From Caenorhabditis elegans (lineage: Eukaryota > Nematoda > Chromadorea > Rhabditida > Rhabditidae): a DNA stretch of 64,000 nt. The stretch spans positions 10,230,001 through 10,294,000 of the forward strand of contig NC_003279.8 in NCBI RefSeq assembly GCF_000002985.6. Direction: 5' to 3'. A program made the position numbers and the translations under genes. Under the pieces are notes generated by a model, which saw nothing but the letters and a program-made list of their open reading frames with translations, did no database searches and was not told the DNA's origin. Shown here piece by piece: positions 12,130 through 25,784 of this stretch; the stretch's first letter is position 1; the number at the start of each line of letters is the position of its first letter.

Positions 12130-15100
12130 CTATTGATCCTATGCACATTTCGTCTTGAGTTTGTCCGGAGGAGGATTTTTTAGGCATTTGCCAGTATGTC
12201 TGTTTATCTGAAAAAAAAAACAGTTCAAACTCTTAATAATAGACACTACTGCTCCATGTTCTAATCGAAAGCGTACGAAAGTTTTATATAAGAATATCGC
12301 TAGTTTCAGGTTGAAGGAAAGTGCACTTAACAAGGGATGAAAATCTTCAGACTTCAACACGAAAAAACCTAAAACAAAAAATCATAGCAGCACAACTCAA
12401 CCTGAATCTGAACACTTAAAATGGGAATCTGAAATAATTTAAATTCAGTTTTTTTTCGATTTCGATGTCCTTCAACTTGCATTGAGTAATTTTAGAAATG
12501 ACAAAAGTTTTGTTTGGGGGTTTCAGAGTACCAAAAACATTGGAAAATCCATCCCGCTTTTGCAGGAATTCCCACGTCCGAAATATTCTACCAACAAAAT
12601 AATACTATGTTATGTTAACAAGATGCTTCATTTCATGTTTCAACTAAAGATTAAAATTAATCCATCATTTATAAGTCATCTTTTGATTTTTCCGTAGTAC
12701 CTGAAAACTGTATTAAAGTTTCAAATTGAAAGTAAGCTTACTTGATTTTTTAGGTTGTACAAGGGACGGCGACTGAAATCGTAAATTATTTTTATGTTTT
12801 TAAATGTGAAATTTCATATCGAAGCTTCCATTCTGTTGCGGAAAATTACGATTTTTTATTTGGTTGAAGCTTCCAATTAAGCAAGGAGAATGAGAAAAAA
12901 GGTAGAACGACACTAACTTCTGATAATTTTTGTTGTTGAAAATTTTTAATTTAATAGAAATGGTTGATACATCCTATTTGCAACTTGCTTTAAATTTCCC
13001 TCACAGATTGGTATTTACATTTTAAAAAATGAGAATAGCCAGTGTGAAGACAAGAAAATGAAAGAAAATAAAAATGCATTAGTAAGGGTACGGTAGTGTG
13101 TTAGGAAGACATTCAGAGTGAATCAGTTTTTTTGACAAGAAGGCAAACAGAATGTGTCATACAACATATTTTTACAAGCTCCACAGAAAAACATTAAAGC
13201 ACGATTCGATTCGGTTTCTTAAAGTGTTTATTTTCTGTTTTTTTCTCGCTTAGACTTTTCTATCAATAATTTTCAACTTATTTGCTGCATAGCGATATTG
13301 TTTTGAAATAGTGTTTTCTTTATTAATTTTTCCATACATCGAGAAATATTGAAACTTTCTATTAGGATATTTTGTCAAGTAATCAATTATTGAAGACATT
13401 TAGATAAACGCTTTAGATGAAATTCTTGAAAAAAAATCATAAACGAAAAAAAATTGAATGTTATTGTGTTGTCAAGCAAATACCAATTTCATATTTAAAC
13501 GACCAGACTGTTGGGGTAATCAGAAAAGGTTCCAAGAGGCAAGAATGATTCAAACCAATTCTACACGTGAACAGCCATAGACAACATCTTTAAGAGTTTT
13601 ATGGTGGGGTGACGATGTGTTGACTAAAAGTATATCTTCACAATATGGCTAATATTTCAAATATGTTGACTTTTGGGAAGTTTTAGGAATACAGGTGACT
13701 TGAGAGTGTTCGGATACAAGAGACACATGGATGTCCTTTGATTGTTCGCAGAAAGCAAATTTTAAGGGTATGACTATAATACTTGAAGGTTTATGTTTCA
13801 ACGGATGAATGTGAAAAACTTGAATATATGTTCGATTTAATTTTAAAAAAACAACGTTTTTCATAAATGCCGAAAAACACCGAAAAATGCCTCACATTTT
13901 TCGGCATTCGCCAATCTTTCGAACAATTTTCGGCAAACGGCATTTGCTGTTCGCCGTTTGCCGCACAGCCCTGGTTCCAAGATGAATTGCCAAAAATGGA
14001 CCTGTAAGATGTCAGTCGCTCCAACTTTTATCCAGAGTGGAATTGATAAAAGTTGATCAACAGCAAAAAATGTAGACAAGGTTAAGACATATAATTTACC
14101 TGTTAACATGTGTTTGTAAAAGTAACCAGATTTTTAGTTATGCTTGGTTGGAAAATGAAGTTCTATGTAGTTTAATTAACTTTTTTTTTCATATTTTTTA
14201 AAAACATTTATAAGTTCAGAACAAACACTGTATCTTCATTATTTGTTAATTGACATTTTTAACCTACAAACAAGTAGACCTTAACCATTCTTGAACCTCG
14301 ATATATCAGACTCATTTCCCTCATTTCCTAACTCCCTTCTTTTGCATTTCCCGACTAAATCCGACAATTCCGTTTTCCTTCATCTTACCCACACCAGCTT
14401 CTGCCCATTCCTTTTTCTTCCCGAAGATGTCGACATTCGAAGAAGAGCCGTTCAGATTTATTATCCTCTTCTATAGCACTCTTTCGCACTTTTTTCTCAA
14501 ATTATTCTACCTTTTTGTTGTGTAATTCAGTCAGCTATGTTTCCCAGAAATTTAGAATTTATATGAAAAGTCACAGGGTTTTTTTTCCAAAATTACAGCT
14601 ATCTGTACTAAAGTTATTGCCTTTTTGGTAATTGAATTACGCTTCTAGAGCTCTTAAAGTTCGCAGAATATTGAAAGTAGAAAATTGTAAAATATCTGTG
14701 TTTTTTGTTGCAGAAAATGGATTTTCTCTAGAAATAAAACGTTTTTTCTTTTAAATTATTAGTCTTGCATCGCTACGGACCAATTAAAAAGTATTCATAC
14801 CTGCAAGACTTATAGAAGAAATACGGTATATGAGCTCTCGGTCAGCTTATTGTTACTCAGCTTGGACTGAAAAAAGTGGTTGCTCTTTCTCACATTCAAA
14901 CTCAAATTTTAATCACTGACAATACGGTCTACAAATACGGTCGAAATTTCCACGATTTTGAGAACTGAAAATTGCTCCAAAAACAACTTTTTATCTGATT
15001 TCCAATATTTCAAATTATAATTGTATATAACTGTAAGAGTGGTCAAACTTCTGAAAGCTTTGAATTTTTTTCTACTTTGTTGTAGAAAATATTAAAAATT

Positions 15101-18100
15101 TTTTAAGAATAAAAATTGAATTAGAAAAAATTCCAAGAGGCTTTCAAAGCTTGACTACCCCGAAACTGATAATCATCAATGATACTATTTCCGAGCACCT
15201 TTAATTTTTTTTAAGATTTTCGATTTCCTTTCTCGGAAATTAAAGTTTCAGAGACTTTTCAGGTTTTGTTTAGTTTATTGTGAAAATTTATTTGAAGAAC
15301 CTTATTGTGGTGTAATCTGATCTGCAAACTTTCTTTGTGATGTATGAATTTTTAGGCTGACTTCCCTTTAGAATTGTATACATTCTTATACTCTTCTCAG
15401 ACTTTAAGATCACCAAACTGTACATATCATACTCAATGCCACGTCTTTTTCTACTCATTTTGTTCCATCATTGGGTTATTTCATCTGTGTCGGTTTCTCA
15501 CATTTCCGACAATAAGTCTTCGTCAAGAAATGCAAATGTTCCCTCCTCTCATCCACCGCAACATGTTCCTCGTCTCCTCTTCGTGTTTTTTTTCTGGTGA
15601 ATCTGCCTGTGAACCCGCAAAAGCCAAAAACGAAGAAGGAACAACCTTCGGAAGATTGATGCGGAGAGAGCTTGTCGACAATCCATCCTTATGTGTTTTT
15701 CCGTTTGTTGAACGGCATTCATAAGAGAAAGAGCGTGCCGACTTGTATTCGAACGATTAGTCATCAGAAACATTTCTTTGAAACCCTAGAAAGACGAGTT
15801 GAGATTCCCATGGATGATTGAATAGAGCAAGATGATGGGAAAAATTAGTTATGATAAGGAATTAGTGGAGCATGAGAATCTAGTTAACTTGATGAATAGC
15901 GATGTGTTTACTTTGGAATACGGTCGGAGGAGGTGGGCTGAATTGATGAATTTGTAGAAAAAAAAGGGGAGGGGAATGAAAACACGAGTGTACGGTAAGA
16001 AATGTTTGTTCTAATATTTTGATAGAAGTTGCTGGGTATGTTACTGGCAGTTTAAAACAATTGTCCTCTATCCTGACAATCCCTGTCCCTGACAAAGTGA
16101 TTGGAACATTTTCCACTTTATCGACAAAAACAAAAGTTCCAACACTCTTTATAATTTACCTCCTTTATTTGGTTTGCACCTCCATTGCTAACTTTTGAAA
16201 ACTCGTGTCTTGGTTATTTTTGGTTTTAACAAAACAATTCAAACTAATAAAATATTCATCATTTATTCGTTTTCAGTTTTGTAATCGATTATTTCATATC
16301 TGTATAACTAAACAAAAATAAATTGTTAAAGTCGATCAGAATCACTGAAAATTTCTCAGCAACTTATTGTCCAAGTTTAGGCCTTCATAATTTTTTTTGC
16401 AGTAAAATTACTTACGTCGACATTTTTTAAAGATACTTTTCTGTAATCAAATTAAACTCTTTCTTGTTGCTCCATTACAGTCTTCATATGATCAGAAATC
16501 TTCTCATTCATGAATTGAGGAATTTCCACTGAATCACATTCTACCGTCATCTCATTCCGCTCGTCTTCTATTACCGTAATCCTTCAGTTTTATTTCCAAT
16601 TTCTGCGCGAAATGGCATTGTTTCAGTAGGAGGTGACAAGCCCGAAATGGGATGACACTAGACCAAGGACAACCTCACCGGAAGAAAAAATAACAATCAC
16701 TGAACTCGTAGATATAGTTGACACACAAGAAATGACAAGTTCAAAATGAGAAAATCATTTCACTTTTACTCTAGTTGTATACGTGACACTTTTGATTTCA
16801 TATCGAATGAGTTTGTCCTTCTATCCAGCTGATTCTGTTCGGTTGGATGTGGTTTGTATTATATTGAAAACATGCCCAAAGTCAAACAGGTGAAGAGCAG
16901 AACTTTTTGCTCGAAACCTGATTGAAACTGTGTTTATTTGTTCCATTGACGGCTCTTTGAATTAAAATTTTGAATTGGTGGTGTCTAAAGATTTCATTTG
17001 GTCGAGGCGTCAAGGGGCGCCTCTGATCCGTCGATTCACTGGTATTTATCAAGAGATTGCTTCTGTGGGTTAAATAAGTTTTGGTTGTATTTTACCGGAC
17101 TAGCTATTCTTTTTTCAATGTGCTGAAAAACAATTTGAATACAGAATTACAGAGCTTGCGAAGTTTTGAACTGAGAAAAATCCTTCTAATTTAGGATATT
17201 TGTTCCTAAAATAACATGTAATACAAAAAAGTAAAAATCATTGTAGTTGTATGACCCCGATGAAAACAAATGGAAAGTTTCAAAGTAGCGAATTAAATCT
17301 TAGCGCACTCAATTATACAACTTTAACAGCTCAGAAAGTGTTCAATTAAAAATTCAATTGAAATTAAAAGAAACATTTTAAAGCTTCCGATTTCGGAACG
17401 ATAATCAAACTTTTTGAATTTAAAATGTATGTATAAAAATATTGTATTAATTTGAAAATAACCCCAATCTTTTTTGCGAAGATTGAAAAGAATCTGAAAA
17501 ACTGGCTGAATGTTGACTGCCTAAAAAAATATCACAAACAATTTTTATGGAAAATGGCAAATTTAAGGAAAAGTTTGACGATTTTTCTGAAATTTTTAAT
17601 AAAATTGACTTGGTTTTCATATGAACCAAATATTTTTCTAGATTTCCACATTTGAAAAGTTGCGTTATTGTACCAAAGTGGGCCGTTTTGTAGATTGGTA
17701 CAAAATTAATATATACGGTATCCCATTTTAGACAATCGTTCTTCTGGTAAAAAATTCCAGAAAAAATCCGAAAAAAATTAAACGTAATTTGCAAAACTTG
17801 ATCGTAGAATAATGTCACTATCAAAACAAAAATTACTAAAAACCACCCCTTGAAGTTATAAAAACTACCCTATTAGACTTGCACCCCTTTTGATCTACTT
17901 TAAAAGCTTATATTTTTGCTGTCTTTAGTTTTTATCAAAATTGTAAACTGATAAAATACTTGGAAAATATTTTTCTTTATTTCTCATGTTGACTATTTTT
18001 GATATAACTGAAGATAACAGAGATATAAGGTGTGAAAGAAAACGTAGTGCAATACAGAAAATACGGTGAATGAAAAATATTTGAACTATCATGAGCATTT

Positions 18101-18200
18101 AAACCAAAAGCGATCCCTATTCTCTCGTTCTTCTTATTTTTCTTCTAGGCTTCAACATTCGTAATTTCCTCTCTCTCTTTCCCTCAATAGCTCTCATTCT
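12130..18200. other. lin-11 upstream region, no supported gene
   Basis: About 6 kb of AT-rich DNA 5' of lin-11. Published work places lin-11 vulval and uterine enhancers in its upstream DNA, so control elements are expected here, but I cannot delimit them by eye. Pyrimidine-rich patches on the plus strand (about 14310-14520 and 15370-15560) contain only fortuitous ORFs. A GCCG-rich repeat remnant is listed separately. Confidence 0.5.
13866..13976. repeat. GCCG/CGGC-rich interspersed repeat fragment
   Basis: A dense set of short inverted and direct motifs: GCCGAAAAA twice, ATTTTTCGGCATT, TTCGGCAAACGGCATTTGC, TTCGCCGTTTGCCGC, ending CACAGCCCTGG. Composition and internal symmetry differ sharply from the AT-rich flanks and resemble the end of a nematode interspersed repeat. 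The family name is not certain. Confidence 0.5.
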
Positions 18201-18207
18201 TCAGGCT

Positions 18208-18230
18208 TTCTCTCTCTCTCTCTCTCTCTT
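18208..18230 (+). repeat. CT dinucleotide microsatellite in the lin-11 leader
   Basis: An uninterrupted run of about 11 CT units roughly 110 bp upstream of the lin-11 start codon, probably within the 5' leader or core promoter. Confidence 0.8.
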
Positions 18231-18338
18231 GTGTCAATAACTCCGCCCATCAACCAGCCAGCCTCCTGGTGCCCCAACCACCGTAACCTTCGTGGTCGTT
18301 CTTCTTCTTCTTCTCCTCCTCCTTTTACTCCCTTCTCA

Positions 18339-21300
18339 ATGCATTCTTCTTCTTCGTTCATCATCACCTCACTGGAAGAAGAGGAGAAGAAGCCTCCTGC
18401 TCATCATCTTCATCAGCAGTCAATTGAAGACGTCGGCAGTGTCACCTCATCTGCCACGTTGCTGCTTCTCGACTCTGCCACGTGGATGATGCCATCGTCA
18501 ACGACTCAGCCGCACATCTCTGAAATTAGTGGAAATGAGTGTGCCGCGTGTGCACAGCCTATTCTTGACAGGTATCGGTCCCTCACCTTTTTTTGCAATT
18601 TATGATTATTTTCCGTTTAGTCTCATTCCAATTTTCATCTCTAGCTGCTGTAACACCACCTCTCTCGCCCCTAATTGAATTTTTCCATTTTCGATTCATT
18701 TCCCCCTCTCAACCCCTTCGACAGCAGCAGCACTAGCAGTCATTTCATTTTCAGCCGACACTTTCACTTACTTTCAGATATGTATTCACTGTGCTCGGAA
18801 AATGCTGGCATCAGTCTTGTCTTCGATGTTGTGACTGTCGAGCGCCCATGTCAATGACTTGTTTTAGTAGAGATGGTCTTATTCTGTGTAAAACTGATTT
18901 TTCAAGGTAAGTTCCGAGCAACATTAATTTCTAAGAACTGTGATCTATAAAGAGCCGGGCTGCAAGTTTTGAGCTCTTGGAGATAGTTCAAAAACATCTT
19001 ACAATTAGGTTGTGATGAATTTTCCATTGAATTTTCCAGTGTGCAAACTTTAAAAGTTCTAACTGAACGCTGAAGTTTTGAAGCTGAAAACCTCTAAGAT
19101 TCTTCAACAGTGACAATTTCAAAATTCCAAATTTTTAGTCAAAAGTTTATGTAAAAATATATAAAACATGATCAATTTGAAAACTACGTTTATTTTCATT
19201 GAAAAATAAAAAAAAGTCCTGAAATCTGGTATGAAATTGTAATAACTATTTTCTGGTAGATGTCAATTTTCAGTAAGTCTCTCAGATTTTTTTCAGTCTT
19301 TTGCAACATATTTTTCATATTGAAAAATTGGTTTTTTTCATGCCAATTCAAATAATCGTACTGCGAATCGTCACCCACTCCTGGATATATTGTAGTTCCA
19401 AAACTTTGCCAAAAAGGGCTAGGAGAATATATTCAAGCAAATGACGGCATAAAATTTAAAGATTCCGCAATTCCAAAATCCTCCCAAAACATGTTCTAAA
19501 GTTTTGAAGATCATATTCCAAAATTCTCAAATTTCTTATGCTTTCAAGCTCACTTGTAGTAAACAAATCTTACTTGCTTATTTTGATTTTCAAATTTCAA
19601 ATTCTATATCTAAATTTTCCCACGGTTCCCACGGTGTCCATAATTATTTTACCTACCTGATTGTGATTTTCAGGCGATATAGTCAACGGTGTGCCGGATG
19701 CGATGGGAAATTGGAAAAAGAGGATCTGGTGAGACGAGCAAGAGATAAAGTTTTTCATATTCGATGTTTTCAATGCTCCGTTTGTCAAAGGTTATTGGAC
19801 ACTGGTGACCAGGTGAGCCAGGCTAAGCCTCTTCTCTATATAAGATTGATTGTACTTTTGATCTTATATATTAATCCAGGCTGGTACCTTAATTGAACTA
19901 AAGTTTCAAATAAGTTTTATATTATTTAAGGCTGACGGTAAGTGATATTTGACGTTTTAACTGGCAGTTCTTTTTAAGCTTGTCTCCACCATTATCAAGG
20001 TTTTTCTATAAGTTGAGCGGTGACTCAGATGAAATTAGATATTCATAGTCGCTATTTTCTCACGTCTAACTTATACTGATAAGCCCATTTGCAAATAAGA
20101 TACGCAGATCCCTAAAAATCACATGCTCACACCTCTTGAATGTGTCCCCATCATGAGCCCCTGTCAGTTGCACCTGCCTCTTACCGAGAGCTCTCTACCA
20201 CTCAAGCTTCACGCCTTCTTGTCATTCAAAATGTTTTGTTTTCTTGAATAGAAGATGTCACTGAATGTCATTGATGCTGTTCTGAGTATTGTTTTGACTC
20301 ATGTAGATGAAACAGATAGTTGATTAAAATTTTGATCATAAACATTATAGGGAACATCAAAAACTATTTCTGTCTAGAGGCGCGCTGAATATCTAAAAAC
20401 CCTCTCAACTTCCATACTGTTTGTTTTGGTATAATAATTCTACTTTTTAAAAAAGAAAAATTAATGTAGAAATATAGAAAAAAATATTCGATTGACTTCA
20501 AAATAATGAATAAATATTTTAAATGGAACGTTTGAAAAATACTTCAAGTACTGTTTCGGAAGTTATCAAAACTACTGTTAAAGTTTTTCAGATTTTTTGA
20601 ACTTTTCCAAAAAAAAAACACTTTATTTCAGATCAATCAAATATTTTAATTTTTTTAAAATTTGTTTTATTTGAAAAATTTGGTTGTCGTTGTATAGTTG
20701 CCGGAAGTATTTGCCGGACACCATACTTTAAACATTTCTCATTATCAGTTGAAAAACAATACGTTAAAACAATTTTCCAAGAATACTAGGATTTTGGAGC
20801 AACCGTTCAAAATGTCTCGAGGCGCATATTATCTTCTCATTGCTCATTGCTTCTGCTTATATTAATTTCAAATCAGTTAAACTACCCACTGACCAACCGG
20901 TAGATCTTATCTCAATGCCATTTTCCTTCCATTTTCCATCCTGTCTTCCTGCTTCAAAACCTTCCCCAATTCCCTTTGGGATGTGTCCTGTTGTCACTCT
21001 ACAATCATCTTCTTTCCATCCGTCTCTAACCTATTATACTTTATAATTGCATTACACGGGGGACCTAGTCAAGGTTTGAGACAGCTCCAACTGTCATGAA
21101 AATATGCGAGGGGTTCCCACGATTGTTTTTGTTTTTTTTTCGCGGAATTTTTAGTGTTATTTTGCAGCTTTATATCATGGAAGGCAATCGATTCGTGTGT
21201 CAAAGTGATTTTCAAACAGCAACCAAAACATCAACGCCCACATCGATTCATAGGCCCGGTAAGGTTTTTAAAAATAAAGAAAGGGAAAGAGAAAGAGACG

Positions 21301-24300
21301 AAGAATTGAGTTTTAAAGATAATACAAAAGTTGTTCAAAGTTATGGTAGAAGGTGGAGTTTTCATAAAATTGTTGACTGCTGAGGCGTCCAAGGCCTACT
21401 CCAATAATTGAATGAAGGCAGATAGGCTAGAGGCAGACAAGTGAGCCTGAACACATGCCTACCTACCATGAAATTCTTTATCTCTGAAGTAACACCGCCA
21501 GACATAATTTTCAGTAGATACCCAAAAAGTCAAAAAAGAATTCCCAGATTTCAAGTCATAAAATCCTTAGAAATTTCTTCTTCTTCTCATAAAACCAGAG
21601 ACATACGTTCTAATCCATGCTTCCGTTTCAAACGTATTTAAGATGAGCCAGCGAGCCATGTGTTGTTTGAATAGTTTTACGATGATAGGTATCTCTGCAC
21701 AAAAGAGGAAGAGACAGACAGCTGTCAACACAGAAAACATTTCTTTGTATTCGAATTACCGCAAAATAGTAAGGAAGGGGGGATAATCTCGTTGCGGAAT
21801 GGACATACACTGGTATTAGACAGATGATGTTCTTTTGTTACAGTATCCAATGGATCCGAATGCAATTCCGATGTGGAGGAGGATAATGTGGATGCTTGTG
21901 ATGAGGTGGGTCTGAAATATATACTTCTCTGGAATTGCCATTTAGGATCAGTTTTTACTTTTTTTTAAAATAGAAAGTTCTAGTAGTGGCTAAAAAGTTT
22001 GCTGTAAACGAATCTTTAAAAAATACAAATATTTTTCTAATCAGTTTAATAAAGAAGCATACTTCCCTACTTTTGACAGCTGGTATCATTTGAAATGATT
22101 GCAAAAATGGCTCAACACTAAAAATATTGAAAAGATTTAACCTATAACTTACAAGTCAAAATGTTTTGTTAGAACCAAAGTGAATCTAATCTAACTTATT
22201 AAAATTTCAGGTCGGACTCGATGATGGAGAAGGCGATTGTGGGAAGGACAATTCAGATGACTCGAATTCTGCGAAAAGGCGTGGCCCTCGAACGACAATT
22301 AAAGCAAAACAAGTGAGTTTTCTGAAGTAGAAAAAATTATCTATGTCGGAAAGGAAAGTGCAAACATAATTATTGAAATAACTTTTTGAAAAAATAATTA
22401 AATTTCTAAATCCAGGTCAGTGTAACAAATATTTTGTCAGTTGACAATTTTTTGGTAAAACATAGTCTGATCAAGATTTGTGCTGCCAAAGTTGGGCAAA
22501 ACTGACAGAGGATATCAGATTTTAAAATTCTAATTAATGTTTGATAAAGAATCCAGCGTTTCCTGCTGAAAATCTTGAATTTCCCCACTTAAAAAATATC
22601 TTATTACTGTCCAAAGCTTCAATAAATATTTTCAGCTTGAAACCTTAAAAAACGCGTTCGCCGCAACACCCAAACCAACTCGACATATCCGTGAACAACT
22701 TGCCGCCGAGACAGGACTCAACATGAGAGTCATTCAGGTTTCTATTCTTCTTCTTTTTTTCTTTTTTTGCACATGTCTAAGTATCCTCGAAATGCACTAT
22801 CTCTCACAAATTCTCATTTCCCGCTTTAATTCACCTGCCCCGCCCTTCTCTCTCTTGGGGGAGGACACATCCTTCCACACGCACACACACAAATTCAATT
22901 ACCGTAGTCCTTGAAAGGAGAGAGAGGGAAAAACGGAAAGAAGAAAAAGAGAAAAAAGTGAGTGGATACTGTAGTTTCTAACTAATATCATGTTATTTAC
23001 TGTAAGAAAGATGTACACATCACATGATTTTTATGTAACAATAGAAATAATAATGATCATAATCATAATAACTGATAACAGGAAACTTAACGGAAAGCCA
23101 TAGGAAATTGGTTGTGTTTAGAGAGCTATACGAAAATGATGATGAAAGAGAAAATGGGAAACAATTTCAATTTGGAAGATAAAAATCTGAGTGGTCAAGG
23201 GAGAGAATTGCAATGAGAAATTTGAGTTGAACTCAGAAAATTCGTTTTTTTGTTCAAATTTTTGAACCCTGAATATTCGGAATTCCAAAATTAATTGTAG
23301 TCTTAATTTTTTGTGTGAAATATTTTTAGCCTACTTCCACCGATCAATTAAATTTTAATTCTGTTTATCTGCACAGTTGCCCCATAATAGTAAACTTAAA
23401 AAACTGCTAACACATAACTTTTAGTGTTTTGATTCGAAAATTTGGAAATAACTGAACTAAAAAAGGGTTCGCTCTCTATATTGATTTTTTTCAAAAATTT
23501 AATCTTCGTGTACAGTGTTTTAGTTCACTTTTAAACTTCTAAATGAAAAAGTAGTCAACTACAGAGGACCATTCGGAACTGAAAAAACTCGATCTGAATA
23601 GAACTTTTTTTCATAAAAACATATGATTGAAAAAAAAATTCGACTATTTTTTCTTTTTTTTCTTGGATTTCTGGACTTGGGAAAATAATCCGGGCGTTTT
23701 CGAAAATTTTTCAATCGTTCAAAACAATCTGAAATTTTAAAAATTGAATTTGGGTGATAAAAGATTCAGTAATTTTTTTCAAAAAATTCAAAGTTTCCAA
23801 AATCTTTAAGAATCTTCCATAAATCTACTTTTGGTAAAATTCCGAGAATGAAAATGAACAATTTCAGATCGGCTTTTTCAAGTTCAAAATGCTCTTCTAC
23901 AGATAACATAATTTTTCTGTGGGGCTCACTCAAAATATATTTTTCCAAATGACACAGGGTTTACCTTTAATAGATAATTTTCTCCATTAATTTGTTTTCC
24001 AAATAAATTTCCATTTTACAGGTGTGGTTTCAAAACCGCCGAAGCAAGGAACGAAGAATGAAACAACTTCGTTTTGGAGGATATCGTCAATCCCGAAGAC
24101 CACGCCGTGACGATATTGTAGATATGTTCCCGAATGGTGAGTCCACTTAATCGCTTCTTCTCGTTCTCAAATATTACGCAACACCAATTATCACGGTAGC
24201 GTGAAAAACAGATGAAAACACGAGGGTAGGGCGTTAGAAGCAGGTGTTCCAATGGCAAAAAGTCGATTTTCTGCACAATATGTACTAGGTTAAGCTGGAT

Positions 24301-25070
24301 TAAAGGCGGTTCAACGATGATGAGGGGGTTCGTTTCATTATTATTATGATGATGACCCCCACTTAAGTACCCATAATATTTTGTGCTTCAGGACTTTTCC
24401 AAATAAATTTGAAGTAGATGGTAAACAAATGAATTTTCAAAAAATAAATCGAGGCAGCTGTTTTGAACAAAATAATATTTTGAATGAACTATTGCGATAT
24501 TGTAATTACGCGTACTTAAAGGCGCATTACATGGGTTTCGCAGACAAATTTTATCAGTTTAAAATTATTGTTAAAGTTGAATGAACTCAAGCTAGGTGCT
24601 GCCAAAGTTTGGCAATGAATTATTAGAGGGGACACGGTAGTTTTATTATTCGAAATCAGCCCCATTTTCATTTATATAAAATGTATCGATTGTTTTCAGA
24701 CCAACAATTCTACCCACCACCTCCACCATCAAATGTTCAATTCTTTTGTGACCCATACACAACTTCTCCCAACAATCCAGAAACCATTCAAATGGCTCCA
24801 CAATTTGCAGTTCCAACGGAAAATATGAACATGGTTCCAGGTGAGTATTTGAAATTTTGATAAACTTGCAGACTTACGCTAATTGTTATATTCGAAAAAG
24901 AGTTCTTTGAAAATGCATAAAAAAGATTGTATGTAATTTCTAATTTCTAAAATAAATATTTTTCAGAGCCATACACAGAACAATCAGCGACCCCGCCAGA
25001 ATTCAATGAAGACACATTTGCATGTATCTATTCAACAGACTTGGGAAAACCAACTCCGGTTTCATGGTAG
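18339..25070 (+). CDS. lin-11: LIM-homeodomain transcription factor LIN-11
   Basis: Nuclear transcription factor controlling vulval, uterine and neuronal cell fates. Ten exons: 18339-18571, 18778-18906, 19674-19812, 21168-21258, 21844-21905, 22211-22312, 22636-22737, 24022-24136, 24700-24840 and 24967-25070, summing to 405 codons plus stop. After an acidic/serine-rich N-terminus, LIM domain 1 begins at about residue 68 ([20 protein letters not shown]) and LIM domain 2 at about residue 127 ([20 protein letters not shown]). An acidic linker follows. The homeodomain is at about residues 240-300 ([20 protein letters not shown]; recognition helix [19 protein letters not shown]). The C-terminus is proline/glutamine-rich and ends GKPTPVSW. 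The ATG at 18339 is the only in-frame ATG in exon 1. The homeodomain is interrupted by the largest 3' intron (22738-24021). Confidence 0.97.
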
Positions 25071-25784
25071 CCACTCGACCTCCCAACAAATCCCACATAC
25101 AGGAGTATTCCACGTTCGTGTAGTTTTTCTTCCTCGCATTATTTTAAATTCTCAAAAAGCACTCACTTAAACATTTTCCACACCGATTTCCAAATGCAAC
25201 AAAATCAACGAATTCCTCTCATTCATGCCAATCTATTGTCAATCTCTTGTGATATAATTCCACTTTTTTCGAATTGTTTTCATTTTTAAGTTTTACTTTT
25301 TTTTCCGTATAAAACCATGTTTTGCTCAATACTTTATTTTCGCATGAAAAATTTGAAATTGCCAAAAATCCCTAGGAAAAAAATTTATTTCTTAAGGTAT
25401 TTTGAAAATTTTTGTAAAATCTTTTTAAAATTCGAGAAAAGAAACTTTTTTTTTTCTCGATTTTCAGAAAATTCGGAAGACCTAGAGGATATTTTCCAGA
25501 AAATTATTCTCTCAGACGTGTTGATAGGTTTAAATATTTTTGAAAAAAATTCGAAAACTTTTATTAGTGATCAAGCTGAGGTACATAAAACATATTTATT
25601 TCAATAACAATTAATATCCAACTGACAAAAATTTATCGTTTTCACAATGGTAAAGAAATGAGTATAAAGAATGACTAAATTGATTTTACTTTGATTAAAA
25701 ATAATAAAGAAATAGAAAATAAGTTAAAACACAAAAAAGAAAGAATTGAATTTTAAACCCGTGGAAGCGAGCATTCATTGTTTT
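25071..25784. other. Convergent 3' intergenic region
   Basis: A 714-bp gap between the stop of lin-11 (plus) and the stop of the F-box gene (minus). It must contain both 3' untranslated regions. A minus-strand AATAAA lies at 25600-25595. The ORF at 25317-25607 is AT-driven and not supported. Confidence 0.7.
25595..25600 (-). terminator. Candidate polyadenylation signal of the F-box gene
   Basis: AATAAA on the minus strand, about 185 nt after the F-box gene stop codon, a typical worm 3' UTR distance. Confidence 0.5.

Noticed and set aside
18231..18338. N-terminal extension of LIN-11 from a GTG codon
   Set aside because: Worm translation starts at ATG; the only in-frame ATG of the exon is 18339, which gives the expected 405-residue protein.
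9328..21121. CSL/LAG-1-like sites (YRTGRGAA), including one in each Tc3 end (TGTGGGAA) and several in the lin-11 upstream and intron DNA
   Set aside because: Tempting because lin-11 is a Notch target. However, the number seen is about what chance predicts for this degenerate octamer over 20 kb on two strands, and the Tc3 copies are fixed by transposon end sequence.
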